A DNA stretch of 64,000 nt from Agilicoccus flavus (GTDB lineage: Bacteria; Actinomycetota; Actinomycetes; Actinomycetales; Dermatophilaceae). The translations under genes were made by a program, and so were the position numbers. Positions within the stretch are counted from its first letter, which is position 1; each line of letters begins with the position of its first letter. The notes under the pieces were generated by a model. It did no database searches. It was not told where the DNA came from and saw only the letters and a list, made by a program, of their open reading frames with translations. Below, one piece after another: positions 1 to 7,627 of this stretch. The DNA lies in contig NZ_JACYXE010000008.1 of NCBI RefSeq assembly GCF_014857905.1, forward strand, positions 1-64,000, given 5' to 3'.

Positions 1-202
1 AGGCCGGCTGATCGACCACGACGAGCACCGGCCCGTGCGTGGCGAGCTGTTCGTACAGGGCCTGCAGGCGGGCTTCGTCCTGCGGCAGCGGCTTGTCGTG
101 CACGCGTGCGCCGGTGGCGTTCACCGCGCAGGCGTGGTGTTCGCCCTTGCCAACGTCAAGGCCCAGGTAGACCGCGTAGGCGCGGTCGGGAAGTCCGTTC
201 AC
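1..202 (-). CDS. IS110-family transposase, N-terminal fragment (runs off left edge)
   Basis: The reverse strand encodes 67 residues from a GTG at 202 with no stop before the window edge. The opening resembles the RuvC-like DEDD domain of IS110-family transposases: a YLGLDVGKGEHHACAV segment (residues 12-27) holds the first catalytic Asp (D17), followed by KPLPQDEARL and a hydrophobic strand ending VLVVVDQP. These enzymes recombine circular element DNA with a target, guided by a bridge RNA made from the element's own non-coding end. A good Shine-Dalgarno (aggagg) lies 5-10 nt upstream of the GTG. The Tnp_IS116/IS110 C-terminal domain with the catalytic Ser lies outside the window, so intactness cannot be judged. 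Confidence 0.85.
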   Translation of the reverse strand, partial: MNGLPDRAYAVYLGLDVGKGEHHACAVNATGARVHDKPLPQDEARLQALYEQLATHGPVLVVVDQPA

Positions 203-440
203 TTCTGCCTCCTGCCAGCACGTGAGTCGGTCCCAACACTGGCCACGGTCGGGCGTCAGCAGCCGGCACCCACGTTACGAAGAGACCTGACGAGCACGCT
301 CGTCGGCCGTGTCCCTATCAGCGGTCACGCCGACGCCACCAGGCCCGGTGACAACACCCCCCGGATCATCCGAACAACAGGGGCACTCAGTCATGCCGGA
401 CCTGGTGACCAGCACCCCACATCATCGGGGTGCGAAGAAG
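203..440 (-). ncRNA. Candidate IS110 bridge RNA region
   Basis: This is non-coding DNA directly 5' of the transposase, on the same strand, where IS110 elements encode their bridge RNA. A 12-bp stem is formed by 337-348 and 396-407. Its one imperfect position (344/400) is a G-U wobble only if the minus strand is transcribed, and a C-A mismatch on the plus strand. The 47-nt loop holds an inner C-run/G-run pairing (357-360 with 380-383) and a small CGGA/TCCG hairpin (362-372). Further hairpins lie at 289-304 (7-bp stem, 2-nt loop) and 412-433 (7-bp stem, 8-nt loop). The position and the stem-with-internal-loop layout follow the known plan. Guide pairing cannot be tested without the target and the other end. 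Confidence 0.45.
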
Positions 441-607
441 GTAACGGGTCGTGACCACGCGACCCGTGGAGGGGCAGGCCCGCGGAGGCCCGCAGACCCA
501 CGCGTGCCCCGCGCCGGATACCGTGACGGTGCGAGAGACGCAGGTCCTCCTCGGTCGTCGGCGCACCCACCGGCGGGCCACGGGAGGGCTCAGGAACGGA
601 GGCACCG
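441..607. other. Intergenic stretch upstream of DUF6308 gene
   Basis: An 8-bp stem hairpin (444-451 with 460-467, 8-nt loop) lies at its left end, and a GGAGG Shine-Dalgarno precedes the gene at 608. No further gene or repeat was seen. It may include the IS/host junction. Confidence 0.5.
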
Positions 608-1315
608 ATGACGCTCGCCCGGCTGACCGTCCCGCAGGACTGGCGCAACGCGGAACCGTTCTACCGGTCCGCGGCGGAGCGCGTGCGCACGGCGCTCGCC
701 GATCCCCGGACCCCCGAGCGTCTGACCCGGTACTACAACCGGGGCGGCGACTTCGCCGGCGCCTCCTTCCTCGGCCTCGGCGAGAACGACCCCGCGCGGA
801 TCGGCGAGGCCGACCTGCTCGCGGCGACGCTGCTCGAGGCGCCGGTCTCGGCACTCATGGCGCGGGCGCTCCTCAAGGACGGGCCCACCCGCGACCGGGT
901 CCACGAACTGCTGTCGCCCGAGCGGCTGCCGCTCGACGCGCGCCTCGAGGACGTGACCCCGCCGGTGCTCGCGGCGATGGACGAGCTGTACACGACGCTG
1001 CGGGCGGTCGTGCCGCCCCCCACCGACCGGTACCAGACCGGATGGACCACCGCCGCGAAGATCTGTGCCCGCAAGCGACCCGACCTGTTCCCCGTCCGCG
1101 ACGAGGTGGTCTGCCGCTACCTCGGGCTGTGGCCCTCCCGCTACCAGGTCGACTGGCAGGTCTTCCACACCGTCATGGCCGACCCCCGGGTACGCGACGA
1201 ACTCGACCGTCTCGTGTCCCGCGCCGACGAGTCCGACACGGTCGACGTCGGCCGTCAGGACGCCCGCCTGCGCCACCTCGACGTCGTCCTCTGGATGCAC
1301 GCGCCCCGGCGCTGA
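608..1315 (+). CDS. DUF6308 family protein
   Basis: A 235-residue soluble protein of unknown function. It resembles the DUF6308 family of actinobacteria: an early YYNRGGDFAGASFLGL segment (about residues 42-57), then NDPARI and ADLLA, and a later ARKRPDLFPVRDEVV segment (about 153-167) followed by a Trp/Tyr-rich stretch. No signal peptide or membrane segment was seen. The ATG at 608 follows a GGAGG box at ordinary spacing. The gene stands alone between the insertion element and the convergent FUSC gene (5-nt gap). The family assignment rests on motif recognition by eye. Confidence 0.65.
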   Translation: MTLARLTVPQDWRNAEPFYRSAAERVRTALADPRTPERLTRYYNRGGDFAGASFLGLGENDPARIGEADLLAATLLEAPVSALMARALLKDGPTRDRVHELLSPERLPLDARLEDVTPPVLAAMDELYTTLRAVVPPPTDRYQTGWTTAAKICARKRPDLFPVRDEVVCRYLGLWPSRYQVDWQVFHTVMADPRVRDELDRLVSRADESDTVDVGRQDARLRHLDVVLWMHAPRR

Positions 1316-1319
1316 GGCC

Positions 1320-2723
1320 TCACACGATCGGATAGCGGGCCGGCCCGCCCTGCGGAGGTCGGCGACCGACGTCCGCGGCGATCTCGTCCCGGCGCGGTCG
1401 CGCGGACCGCGCCAGGAGCAGGCGGGTCAGCGGCGTCGGCGCGGGCGGCGGCGGCGCGGCCTGCGTCTCGAGGTCGAGGGCCACGAGGAACCGGTCCACC
1501 CCGCCGAGGATCGATCCGCGCAGCAGCCAGGCGGCCGCGTCGTCGGCCGGGTCGACTAGCAGGAGCTCCGTGAGCATGGCGCGGGTCTCCCGCAGCGCCT
1601 CGAGGGCGTCGCGCAGGGCGGCGGCGGCGGGTGCCGTCTCGTCGCGGGCCCTCGCCGCGACGAACAGCCCGTACGCCTCCACCGCCTCGCCCATGAGGGT
1701 GAGCACGCCGGCGAACGCCGACCGCACCGCCTCGGCCTCCGGTGAGGCCTCCGACGAGGTCGGTGCGTCCGGGGGTGGAGCCGCGGGGTCGATGCGCGGC
1801 AGGGTGCCCGTCCCGACCGTCGCGGGGGCTTCTTCCATGATGGACATGAGCGTGTGCCGGACGGCGAGGGTCGCCGCGTCCAGCGCGCGGAGCCCGGGCC
1901 GCAGGACCGGGCCGGTGTCACCCACGGCCGCGGAGCGGGGGTTGAACCGACGCGCCTCCTCGTGGACGACGAGCGCCTCCTCGGCGCCCGTCACGAGGGG
2001 CAGGACGCGGTGGACGTCGTCGAGCCACCGTTGCACGCGGGAGCGGGCGAACCCCTCCTCGAGCTCACGGCCGGCGCGTTCGAGCGCCGCGGACAGGTGG
2101 CGCGCGACGTCCTCGACCGCGGCCACGACGCCGCGCCCCGCCGCGTCGGGCGGGACGAGCAGGTTGAAGGCCATGCCCACACCCGCGCCGATGAGGGTGT
2201 TGGTGATGCGGGTCGTGGCGGCGAGGTCGTGCTGGGCGACCCCGAGCACGAGCATCGCGCTGATCGGCGTCTCGAGGATGTGGTCGCCGAGGCGGAACGC
2301 GTGGGCGAGGGTGAGCGCCAGCCCGATCGCGAGCCCCAGGCTCCACCAGGTGAGGCCGAACCAGATCGACAGGCCCAGCGCGACGACGACCCCGGTGAGG
2401 ACGGACGCGACCCGCCCGACCCCGCTGCGCAACGAGCCGAACAGGCTCGCCTGGACGACGAGCAGGGCCGTCAGCGGCCCGGTGAGGTCGGTGAGGTTCG
2501 GGGTCACCGCCTTCGCCGCGAGGTAGGCGAGGACCGCCGCCGTCGTGAGTCGCAGGATGCGGGAACCGTTCTCGCGCACGGCGAGCCTGGCCTCGCGGCG
2601 CGGCGGGAGGGCGCGGAACGCCCCCGTCGTCGCGTCGAGCGCGGACGAGCGGCGCCGGCGGAGCCGAGCGGCCCACGAGGTGCGCGCGGCCGACGTCCCC
2701 CGCGTCCCCCGGCCCGTGCCCAT
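1320..2723 (-). CDS. FUSC/aromatic acid exporter family membrane protein
   Basis: A 467-residue protein with an N-terminal membrane domain (about residues 55-170: LTTAAVLAYLAAKAV, GPLTALLVVQASLF, VASVLTGVVVALGL, WWSLGLAIGLALTL, PISAMLVLGVAQ, NTLIGAGVGMAFNLLVPP) and a long cytoplasmic part rich in Ala, Arg and Glu. This is the layout of half-size FUSC/ArAE-type proteins, which are linked to efflux of aromatic acids; the substrate here is unknown. The start was set at 2723: a GAGAAT hexamer ends 6 nt before this ATG, matching the leaderless pattern elsewhere in the window. An upstream GTG at 2741 is possible but would lie inside the promoter. Confidence 0.8.
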   Translation of the reverse strand: MGTGRGTRGTSAARTSWAARLRRRRSSALDATTGAFRALPPRREARLAVRENGSRILRLTTAAVLAYLAAKAVTPNLTDLTGPLTALLVVQASLFGSLRSGVGRVASVLTGVVVALGLSIWFGLTWWSLGLAIGLALTLAHAFRLGDHILETPISAMLVLGVAQHDLAATTRITNTLIGAGVGMAFNLLVPPDAAGRGVVAAVEDVARHLSAALERAGRELEEGFARSRVQRWLDDVHRVLPLVTGAEEALVVHEEARRFNPRSAAVGDTGPVLRPGLRALDAATLAVRHTLMSIMEEAPATVGTGTLPRIDPAAPPPDAPTSSEASPEAEAVRSAFAGVLTLMGEAVEAYGLFVAARARDETAPAAAALRDALEALRETRAMLTELLLVDPADDAAAWLLRGSILGGVDRFLVALDLETQAAPPPPAPTPLTRLLLARSARPRRDEIAADVGRRPPQGGPARYPIV

Positions 2724-2729
2724 GCGCCC

Positions 2730-2735
2730 ATTCTC
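2730..2735 (-). promoter_or_regulatory. -10 element, leaderless promoter of FUSC gene
   Basis: GAGAAT followed by exactly 6 nt and the ATG at 2723. No Shine-Dalgarno is present. Confidence 0.5.
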
Positions 2736-2789
2736 GCGCACGCGCCCGCCGCGATCGCGGCCCGGCGACGCGCCCGTGGAGTCGCGGGG

Positions 2790-2795
2790 GACAAT
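2790..2795 (+). promoter_or_regulatory. -10 element, leaderless promoter of DUF445 gene
   Basis: GACAAT, 6 nt before the ATG at 2802. No Shine-Dalgarno is present. It is divergent from the FUSC promoter 54 bp away. Confidence 0.5.
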
Positions 2796-2801
2796 CGCCG
2801 C

Positions 2802-4052
2802 ATGAGTTCACCCACCCTGGCGGCCGCCGACGAGGCGCGCGCCCTCGGCCTGCGGCGCATGCGGACGGTCGCGACCTCGCTGCTCGTGCTGGCCGCGCTC
2901 GTGTTCGTCGCCACGCTCCACCGTGGCGGGGTGTGGGGCTACGTCAACGCGACCGCCGAGGCCGCGATGGTCGGCGCGCTCGCCGACTGGTTCGCCGTCA
3001 CCGCGCTGTTCCGCCACCCGCTCGGCATCCCGGTCCCGCACACGGCGCTCGTCCCGAAGAAGAAGGACGTGTTCGCCAAGGGGCTCGAGGACTTCGTCGT
3101 CGGCAACTTCCTCACCGGCGACGCCGCCCGCGAGCGGTTCGTCGCGGCCGGGGTGACCCGCCGGGTGGGCGGCTGGCTGCGCGACCGCGCGCACAGCACC
3201 CGGCTCGTCGCCGAGGTGTCCTCGACCCTCGAGCGGGGCCTGGAGCACCTCGACGACGACGAGGTCCGCTCGGTGCTGGAGAAGTCGCTGCTCCCTCGGC
3301 TCGCGGCGGAGCCGGTGAGCCCGCTGGCCGGCTCCCTGCTGCACCAGGTCGTGGCCGACCGCGTCCACGTCGGGCTCGTCGACCTGTGCGTCGTCGAGGC
3401 CCACAACTGGCTGCTCGACAACCCGCGCACGTTCATGACCCTCGTCACCGAGCGCGCCCCGAGCTGGGCCCCGACCTGGGTCAACGACCTCGTGGGCGAC
3501 CGCCTGCACACCGAGGCCGTGAAGTGGCTGCGGGACGTGCGCGACGACCCGGCCCACCACGTCCGGCTCGCGCTCGACGACCTCCTGCGCGACCTCGCGA
3601 CCAACCTCGGCGAGGACCCGTCGACGATGGCGCGGGCCGAGGCGCTCAAGGAGCGGTTCCTCACCCACCCGCAGACCCTCGAGACCGCGATGGGCCTGTG
3701 GGAGGTCGTGCGCCGCACCCTGTCCGTCTCCCTCGCCGACGAGCAGGGCCCGCTGCGCGAGCGCCTCGTGGACGAGTGCGTGGCCCTCGGGGCCCGCCTC
3801 GAGGCCGACGAGGCGTTGCGCGCCCGCGTCGACGAGCGGGCCGGGGCGATCGTCGCGTCGGTCGTCGAGTCCTACGGGCCCGAACTCGCGCCGATCATCA
3901 GCCAGGTCATCGCCCGCTGGGACGGCAAGGAGGCCGCCGAGCGCATCGAGCTGCACGTCGGTCGCGACCTGCAGTTCATCCGCATCAACGGAACGATCGT
4001 CGGCGGCCTCGCCGGCCTGCTCATCCACACCCTCGCGCAGCTCGCCGCCTGA
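2802..4052 (+). CDS. DUF445 domain-containing membrane protein
   Basis: A 416-residue DUF445 (YjiN-like) protein. An N-terminal membrane segment (about residues 25-40) is followed by the family's conserved AEAAMVGALADWFAVTALFRHPLG segment (about 52-75) and the KKKDVFAKGLEDFVVGNFL block. A long helical middle follows, and the protein ends with a hydrophobic anchor (INGTIVGGLAGLLIHTLAQLAA). Function is unknown; both ends are predicted to be membrane-anchored. The reading frame stays open far upstream, but the ATG at 2802 is chosen because it sits 6 nt after a -10 hexamer and gives the expected family length. It is divergent from the FUSC gene. Confidence 0.85.
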   Translation: MSSPTLAAADEARALGLRRMRTVATSLLVLAALVFVATLHRGGVWGYVNATAEAAMVGALADWFAVTALFRHPLGIPVPHTALVPKKKDVFAKGLEDFVVGNFLTGDAARERFVAAGVTRRVGGWLRDRAHSTRLVAEVSSTLERGLEHLDDDEVRSVLEKSLLPRLAAEPVSPLAGSLLHQVVADRVHVGLVDLCVVEAHNWLLDNPRTFMTLVTERAPSWAPTWVNDLVGDRLHTEAVKWLRDVRDDPAHHVRLALDDLLRDLATNLGEDPSTMARAEALKERFLTHPQTLETAMGLWEVVRRTLSVSLADEQGPLRERLVDECVALGARLEADEALRARVDERAGAIVASVVESYGPELAPIISQVIARWDGKEAAERIELHVGRDLQFIRINGTIVGGLAGLLIHTLAQLAA

Positions 4053-4073
4053 GGGCGCGGGACCCCGGCGCCC
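4053..4073 (+). terminator. Hairpin after DUF445 gene
   Basis: A 6-bp GC stem (gggcgc/gcgccc) with a GC-rich loop starts at the stop codon. There is no T-run, as is usual in this kind of genome. Confidence 0.35.
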
Positions 4074-4093
4074 GCGCGCCCGCCCACCTATCC

Positions 4094-4122
4094 TTGACAC
4101 CACCTCGGGCGACGGGTGGGAT
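4094..4122 (+). promoter_or_regulatory. Promoter of the peptide ABC transporter operon
   Basis: A perfect -35 TTGACA (4094-4099), a 17-bp spacer and TGGGAT (4117-4122). The lipoprotein gene starts 61 nt downstream. Confidence 0.55.
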
Positions 4123-4182
4123 GACCGCAGCCCGCGCCCGGTGGGTCGGATCGGCCCGTACCCCCTCGACGACGGAGTTCGC

Positions 4183-5724
4183 ATGCGCACACGAGCAGTC
4201 ACCGCCCTCGCCGCGGTCCTTGCGGGAACGCTCGCGCTGGGCGCGTGCTCGGCCGGGTCGACCTCCACGCCCGGGGGCGGGGGGACGGCCGGGACGGGTG
4301 GCGCGGGCGGCGGGTCCGGTGCGAACGCGCTCGCCGTGGGCATGGTCGCCGAGCCGGCCAGCCTCGACTTCACGACCACCGACGGTGCCGCGATCCCGCA
4401 GGCCCTCCTGACCAACGTCTACGAGGGCCTCGTCGAGCTCGACGGCGAGGGCAAGATCGTCCCCGCCCTGGCCACGAGCTGGCAGGTCTCGCCCGACCGC
4501 AAGACCTACACCTTCGAGCTCGACCCGAAGGCGCGGTTCAGCTCGGGGGCGCCGTTCACGGCCGCCGACGCCGTCTTCTCGATCGAGCGGGTGAAGAAGG
4601 ACTGGACCGTCTCGCTGAAGTCGGCGATGGACGTCGTCGCCTCGGCGAAGGCGCAGGGCGACCACCGCCTCGTCGTCACGTTGACCGAGCCGAGCAACGA
4701 CTGGCTGTTCCGGATGACGACCCGCGTCGGGGCGATGTTCAGCCGGACCGGCGTCGACGCCCTCGCGACGAAGCCGGTGGGCACCGGCCCGTACACGCTG
4801 GGGGAGTGGAAGCGGGGCGATTCGATCACCCTGAACCGCAACCCGTCCTACGGCGGGCAGAAGCCGTTCTTCGACTCGGTCCGGCTCGCGTATTTCAAGG
4901 AGCCGACGGCGCTGAACAACGCGCTGCTCACGGGCACCATCGACGTCATCTCCACCGTCCAGGCGCCCGACACCGTCGAGCAGTTCACCTCCGACGACCG
5001 CTTCGAGGTCGTCGAGGGGACGACGAACGGCGAGGTCGTCCTGTCGATGAACAACGCGAAGGGCCCGTTCGCCGACGCCCGGGTGCGCCGCGCCGCGCGC
5101 CAGGCCATCGACCACCGGGCCCTGCTCGACCTGTGCTGGGCGGGCCGGGGGACGCTCATCGGCAGCATGGTCCCCCCGACCGACCCGTGGTACGAGGACC
5201 TCACCGGGGTCGTCCCCTTCGACCTCGCCGCGTCCAAGGCGCTCCTCGCGAAGGCGGGCACCCCGAACCCGGCGATCCGGCTGCGGCTGCCCACGCTGCC
5301 CTACGCCGCCGAGTGCGGGCAGGTCGTCAAGAGCCAGCTCGAACAGGCCGGGTTCCGCGTCACCCTCGACCAGCTGGAGTTCCCGGCCGCGTGGCTGACG
5401 ACCGTCTTCAAGGGCGGCGACTACGACGCGTCGATCATCGCCCACGTGGAGCCGCGTGACCTGCCGACGGTCTTCGGCAACCCCGACTACTACATCCACT
5501 ACAAGAACCCGCAGCTCACGGCCGCTCTCGCCGCGGCCGACGCCGGCGACGAAGCGACGCAGGCGGCGCAGATGAAGAAGGCCGCGCGCCTGCTGGCGGA
5601 GGACTCGGCCTCCGACTGGCTGTTCCTGCTGCCGAACCTCATGGTCGCGAAGAAGGGGATCACGGGGTTGCCGAAGAACGCGATCACGGAGTCCTTCGAC
5701 GTCACGGGACTCGCGCGCGGCTGA
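4183..5724 (+). CDS. ABC transporter substrate-binding lipoprotein (SBP family 5)
   Basis: A 513-residue periplasmic-type binding protein that captures peptides or a similar solute for the importer encoded next to it. The start at 4183 gives a classical lipoprotein signal: positively charged MRTR, a hydrophobic core and the lipobox LGAC with the lipidated Cys at residue 22, then a Gly/Ser-rich linker. The mature part carries family-5 features: LVELDGEGKIVPALATSWQVSPD near residues 84-106, FSSGAPFTAADAVFSIERV, and a PVGTGPYTLGEWKRGDSI block. It is preceded by a consensus -35 promoter. Family 5 covers oligopeptides, dipeptides, nickel and glutathione, and the sequence alone does not settle the ligand. 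Confidence 0.9.
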   Translation: MRTRAVTALAAVLAGTLALGACSAGSTSTPGGGGTAGTGGAGGGSGANALAVGMVAEPASLDFTTTDGAAIPQALLTNVYEGLVELDGEGKIVPALATSWQVSPDRKTYTFELDPKARFSSGAPFTAADAVFSIERVKKDWTVSLKSAMDVVASAKAQGDHRLVVTLTEPSNDWLFRMTTRVGAMFSRTGVDALATKPVGTGPYTLGEWKRGDSITLNRNPSYGGQKPFFDSVRLAYFKEPTALNNALLTGTIDVISTVQAPDTVEQFTSDDRFEVVEGTTNGEVVLSMNNAKGPFADARVRRAARQAIDHRALLDLCWAGRGTLIGSMVPPTDPWYEDLTGVVPFDLAASKALLAKAGTPNPAIRLRLPTLPYAAECGQVVKSQLEQAGFRVTLDQLEFPAAWLTTVFKGGDYDASIIAHVEPRDLPTVFGNPDYYIHYKNPQLTAALAAADAGDEATQAAQMKKAARLLAEDSASDWLFLLPNLMVAKKGITGLPKNAITESFDVTGLARG

Positions 5725-5747
5725 GCCGCGACGACCCGTCCCCTCCC

Positions 5748-6722
5748 GTGACCTCGGTCCCCTCTTTCGCGCCGCCCGCCCGGCGGATGCTCGCGCGCCT
5801 CGCGACCCTGCTCGGCTCGCTCGCGGTGAGCTCGGTCGTCGTCTTCGCGTTCATGCAGGTGCTGCCGGGCGATCCGGCGCGGGTCGCGCTCGGGCTCAAC
5901 GCCTCCGAGGAGGCGGTCGCGGCGATGCGCAGCCACTTCGGGCTCGACCGGCCGCTGCTCGTGCGTTACCTCGACTGGGTGGGCGGGCTGGTGAGCGGGA
6001 ACCCGGGGGAGAGCTACATCTCGCGCGCCCAGATCGGGCCGCAGCTCGCCGACCGCTTCGCCGTGACCGCCTGGCTCGTCCTCGCGGGCATGGTCATCGC
6101 GCTGCTCATCGCCCTGCCTCTGGGCGTGCTCATGGCGGTGCGCCACCGCGACGCGGTGGGCCTGGTCACCTCGGCCGTCTCGCAGATCGGGGTGGCGATC
6201 CCGTCGTTCCTCGCGGGCATCCTGCTCATCGCCGTGTTCGCGGTGGGGCTGCGCTGGCTGCCGGCGGGCGGCTGGACCCCGCCCGCCGTCGACCCGGCGG
6301 CGTTCCTCGCGCGCCTCGCGCTCCCGGCGCTCTCGCTCGGTCTCGTCCAGGGCGCGGTGCTCGCCCGGTACGTGCGCACCGCGATCCTCGACGTCATGTC
6401 CGAGGACTACGTGCGCACCGCCCGGTCCAAGGGGCTCACCCCCTTGAGGGCGTTGTGGCGGCACGGGCTGCGCAACGCCGCCATCCCGGTCGTCACCGTG
6501 CTGGCGCTCCAGCTCGCGACCCTGCTCATCGGCGCCGTCGTCGTCGAACGGGTCTTCGTCGTCCCCGGCCTCGGCAGCTTCCTGCTCGACGCGGTGGCCC
6601 AACGCGACCTGGTCGTCGTCGCCGACATCGTCATGGTCCTCGTCGTCTGCGTGCTCGTCGTCAACACCCTCGCGGACCTCGCCTACGGCCTGCTCGACCC
6701 CCGGACGCGAGGGGTGCGGTGA
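5748..6722 (+). CDS. Peptide/nickel-type ABC transporter permease (DppB-like)
   Basis: A 324-residue inner-membrane permease with an N-terminal FMQVLPGDPARVALG motif, typical of DppB/OppB proteins. Several membrane helices follow, and a cytoplasmic coupling loop (EAA motif) runs through DYVRTARSKGLTPLRALWRHGLRNA (about residues 218-242). The GTG start lies 23 nt after the lipoprotein gene. The end overlaps the next permease start by 4 nt (GTGA). With that permease it should form the transmembrane channel. Confidence 0.88.
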   Translation: MTSVPSFAPPARRMLARLATLLGSLAVSSVVVFAFMQVLPGDPARVALGLNASEEAVAAMRSHFGLDRPLLVRYLDWVGGLVSGNPGESYISRAQIGPQLADRFAVTAWLVLAGMVIALLIALPLGVLMAVRHRDAVGLVTSAVSQIGVAIPSFLAGILLIAVFAVGLRWLPAGGWTPPAVDPAAFLARLALPALSLGLVQGAVLARYVRTAILDVMSEDYVRTARSKGLTPLRALWRHGLRNAAIPVVTVLALQLATLLIGAVVVERVFVVPGLGSFLLDAVAQRDLVVVADIVMVLVVCVLVVNTLADLAYGLLDPRTRGVR

Positions 6723-7627
6723 GCGCGGGGCCGGGAGCCGGCGTCGACCTCGGCGGGCCGGGCCCGGAGGGCGTGGACCCTGCGTCGCGCCCGCCCGGGG
6801 CGATCCGCGACCGCCGCCTCTCGCCGACGCTGCTCGTCGGCGCGGTCCTCGTCGGCCTCGTCGTGGTCGGGGCCGCGGTCTCCTACGTCTGGACCCCGTA
6901 CGATCCCGTCCGGGTCGACGCGACCGCGCGCCTGCTGCCGTTCTCGGCCGAGCACTGGTTCGGCACGGACCGGTTCGGGCGGGACGTGTTCTCCCGCGTC
7001 CTCGTCGGCGCGCGGACCACGCTGTTGGTCGGCGTCGTCTCGGTGGGCCTCGCCGCCGCCGTCGGGGTCCCGCTCGGGATCCTCGCGGGGATGACCCGCG
7101 GGATCCTGCCGACGCTCATCATGCGCGCGTGCGACCTGCTGCTGGCGTTCCCCGCGCTGCTGCTCGCCATCATGTTCGGCGCCGTGTTCGGCGGCAGCAC
7201 CCTCACGGCCATGGTCGCCATCGGCATCGCGACGATCCCGTCGTTCGTCCGGGTCGTGCGCGCCGGGACGCTGCAGGTGATGAGTACGGAGTACGTGCTC
7301 GCCGCCCGGGCCGCCGGGCGGATGCGCCCCGCGATCGCCTGGCGGCACGTCCTGCCGAACGTCTCCGGGGTCGTCATCGTGCAGGCGTCGGTCTCGTTCG
7401 CCATCGCCGTCCTCGCGGAGGCCGCGCTGAGCTTCCTCGGGTTCGGGACGCCGCCGCCCACCCCGAGCTGGGGCCGGATGCTCCAGGAGGCGCAGCCGCT
7501 GCTCTTCCTGGCTCCCCGGATCGCCGTCGTGCCCGGGGTGGCGGTCGCGCTGGCGGTCCTCGGGTTCAACCTGCTCGGCGACGGGCTGCGCGACGTGCTC
7601 GACCCGCGCACGCGGGAGATCCGATGA
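6719..7627 (+). CDS. Peptide/nickel-type ABC transporter permease (DppC-like)
   Basis: A 302-residue partner permease. After a 30-residue Gly/Pro-rich cytoplasmic tail come the first helix (LLVGAVLVGLVVVGAAVSYVW), the HWFGTDRFGRDVFSRVLVGAR motif characteristic of DppC/OppC (about residues 78-98), and a coupling loop TEYVLAARAAGRMRPAIAWRHVLPN (about 189-213). The GTG start at 6719 overlaps the previous stop and the stop overlaps the ATG of the ATPase gene. This tight coupling fits 1:1 synthesis of the channel halves. Confidence 0.88.
   Translation: MSAGPGAGVDLGGPGPEGVDPASRPPGAIRDRRLSPTLLVGAVLVGLVVVGAAVSYVWTPYDPVRVDATARLLPFSAEHWFGTDRFGRDVFSRVLVGARTTLLVGVVSVGLAAAVGVPLGILAGMTRGILPTLIMRACDLLLAFPALLLAIMFGAVFGGSTLTAMVAIGIATIPSFVRVVRAGTLQVMSTEYVLAARAAGRMRPAIAWRHVLPNVSGVVIVQASVSFAIAVLAEAALSFLGFGTPPPTPSWGRMLQEAQPLLFLAPRIAVVPGVAVALAVLGFNLLGDGLRDVLDPRTREIR

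Larger units (their letters stand above)
1..440 (-). mobile_element. IS110-family insertion sequence, 5' (left-end) part
   Basis: The segment comprises the transposase start and the structured non-coding stretch upstream of it. IS110 elements usually lack clear terminal inverted repeats and target duplications, so the outer boundary cannot be set from one end. About 440 is a guess, based on where the hairpin-rich leader ends and the upstream region of the DUF6308 gene begins. Confidence 0.55.

Noticed and set aside
1854-2801. N-terminal extension of the DUF445 gene back to 1854
   Set aside because: That stretch is antisense to the FUSC gene. The ATG at 2802 has a promoter hexamer at the right distance and gives the family's normal length.
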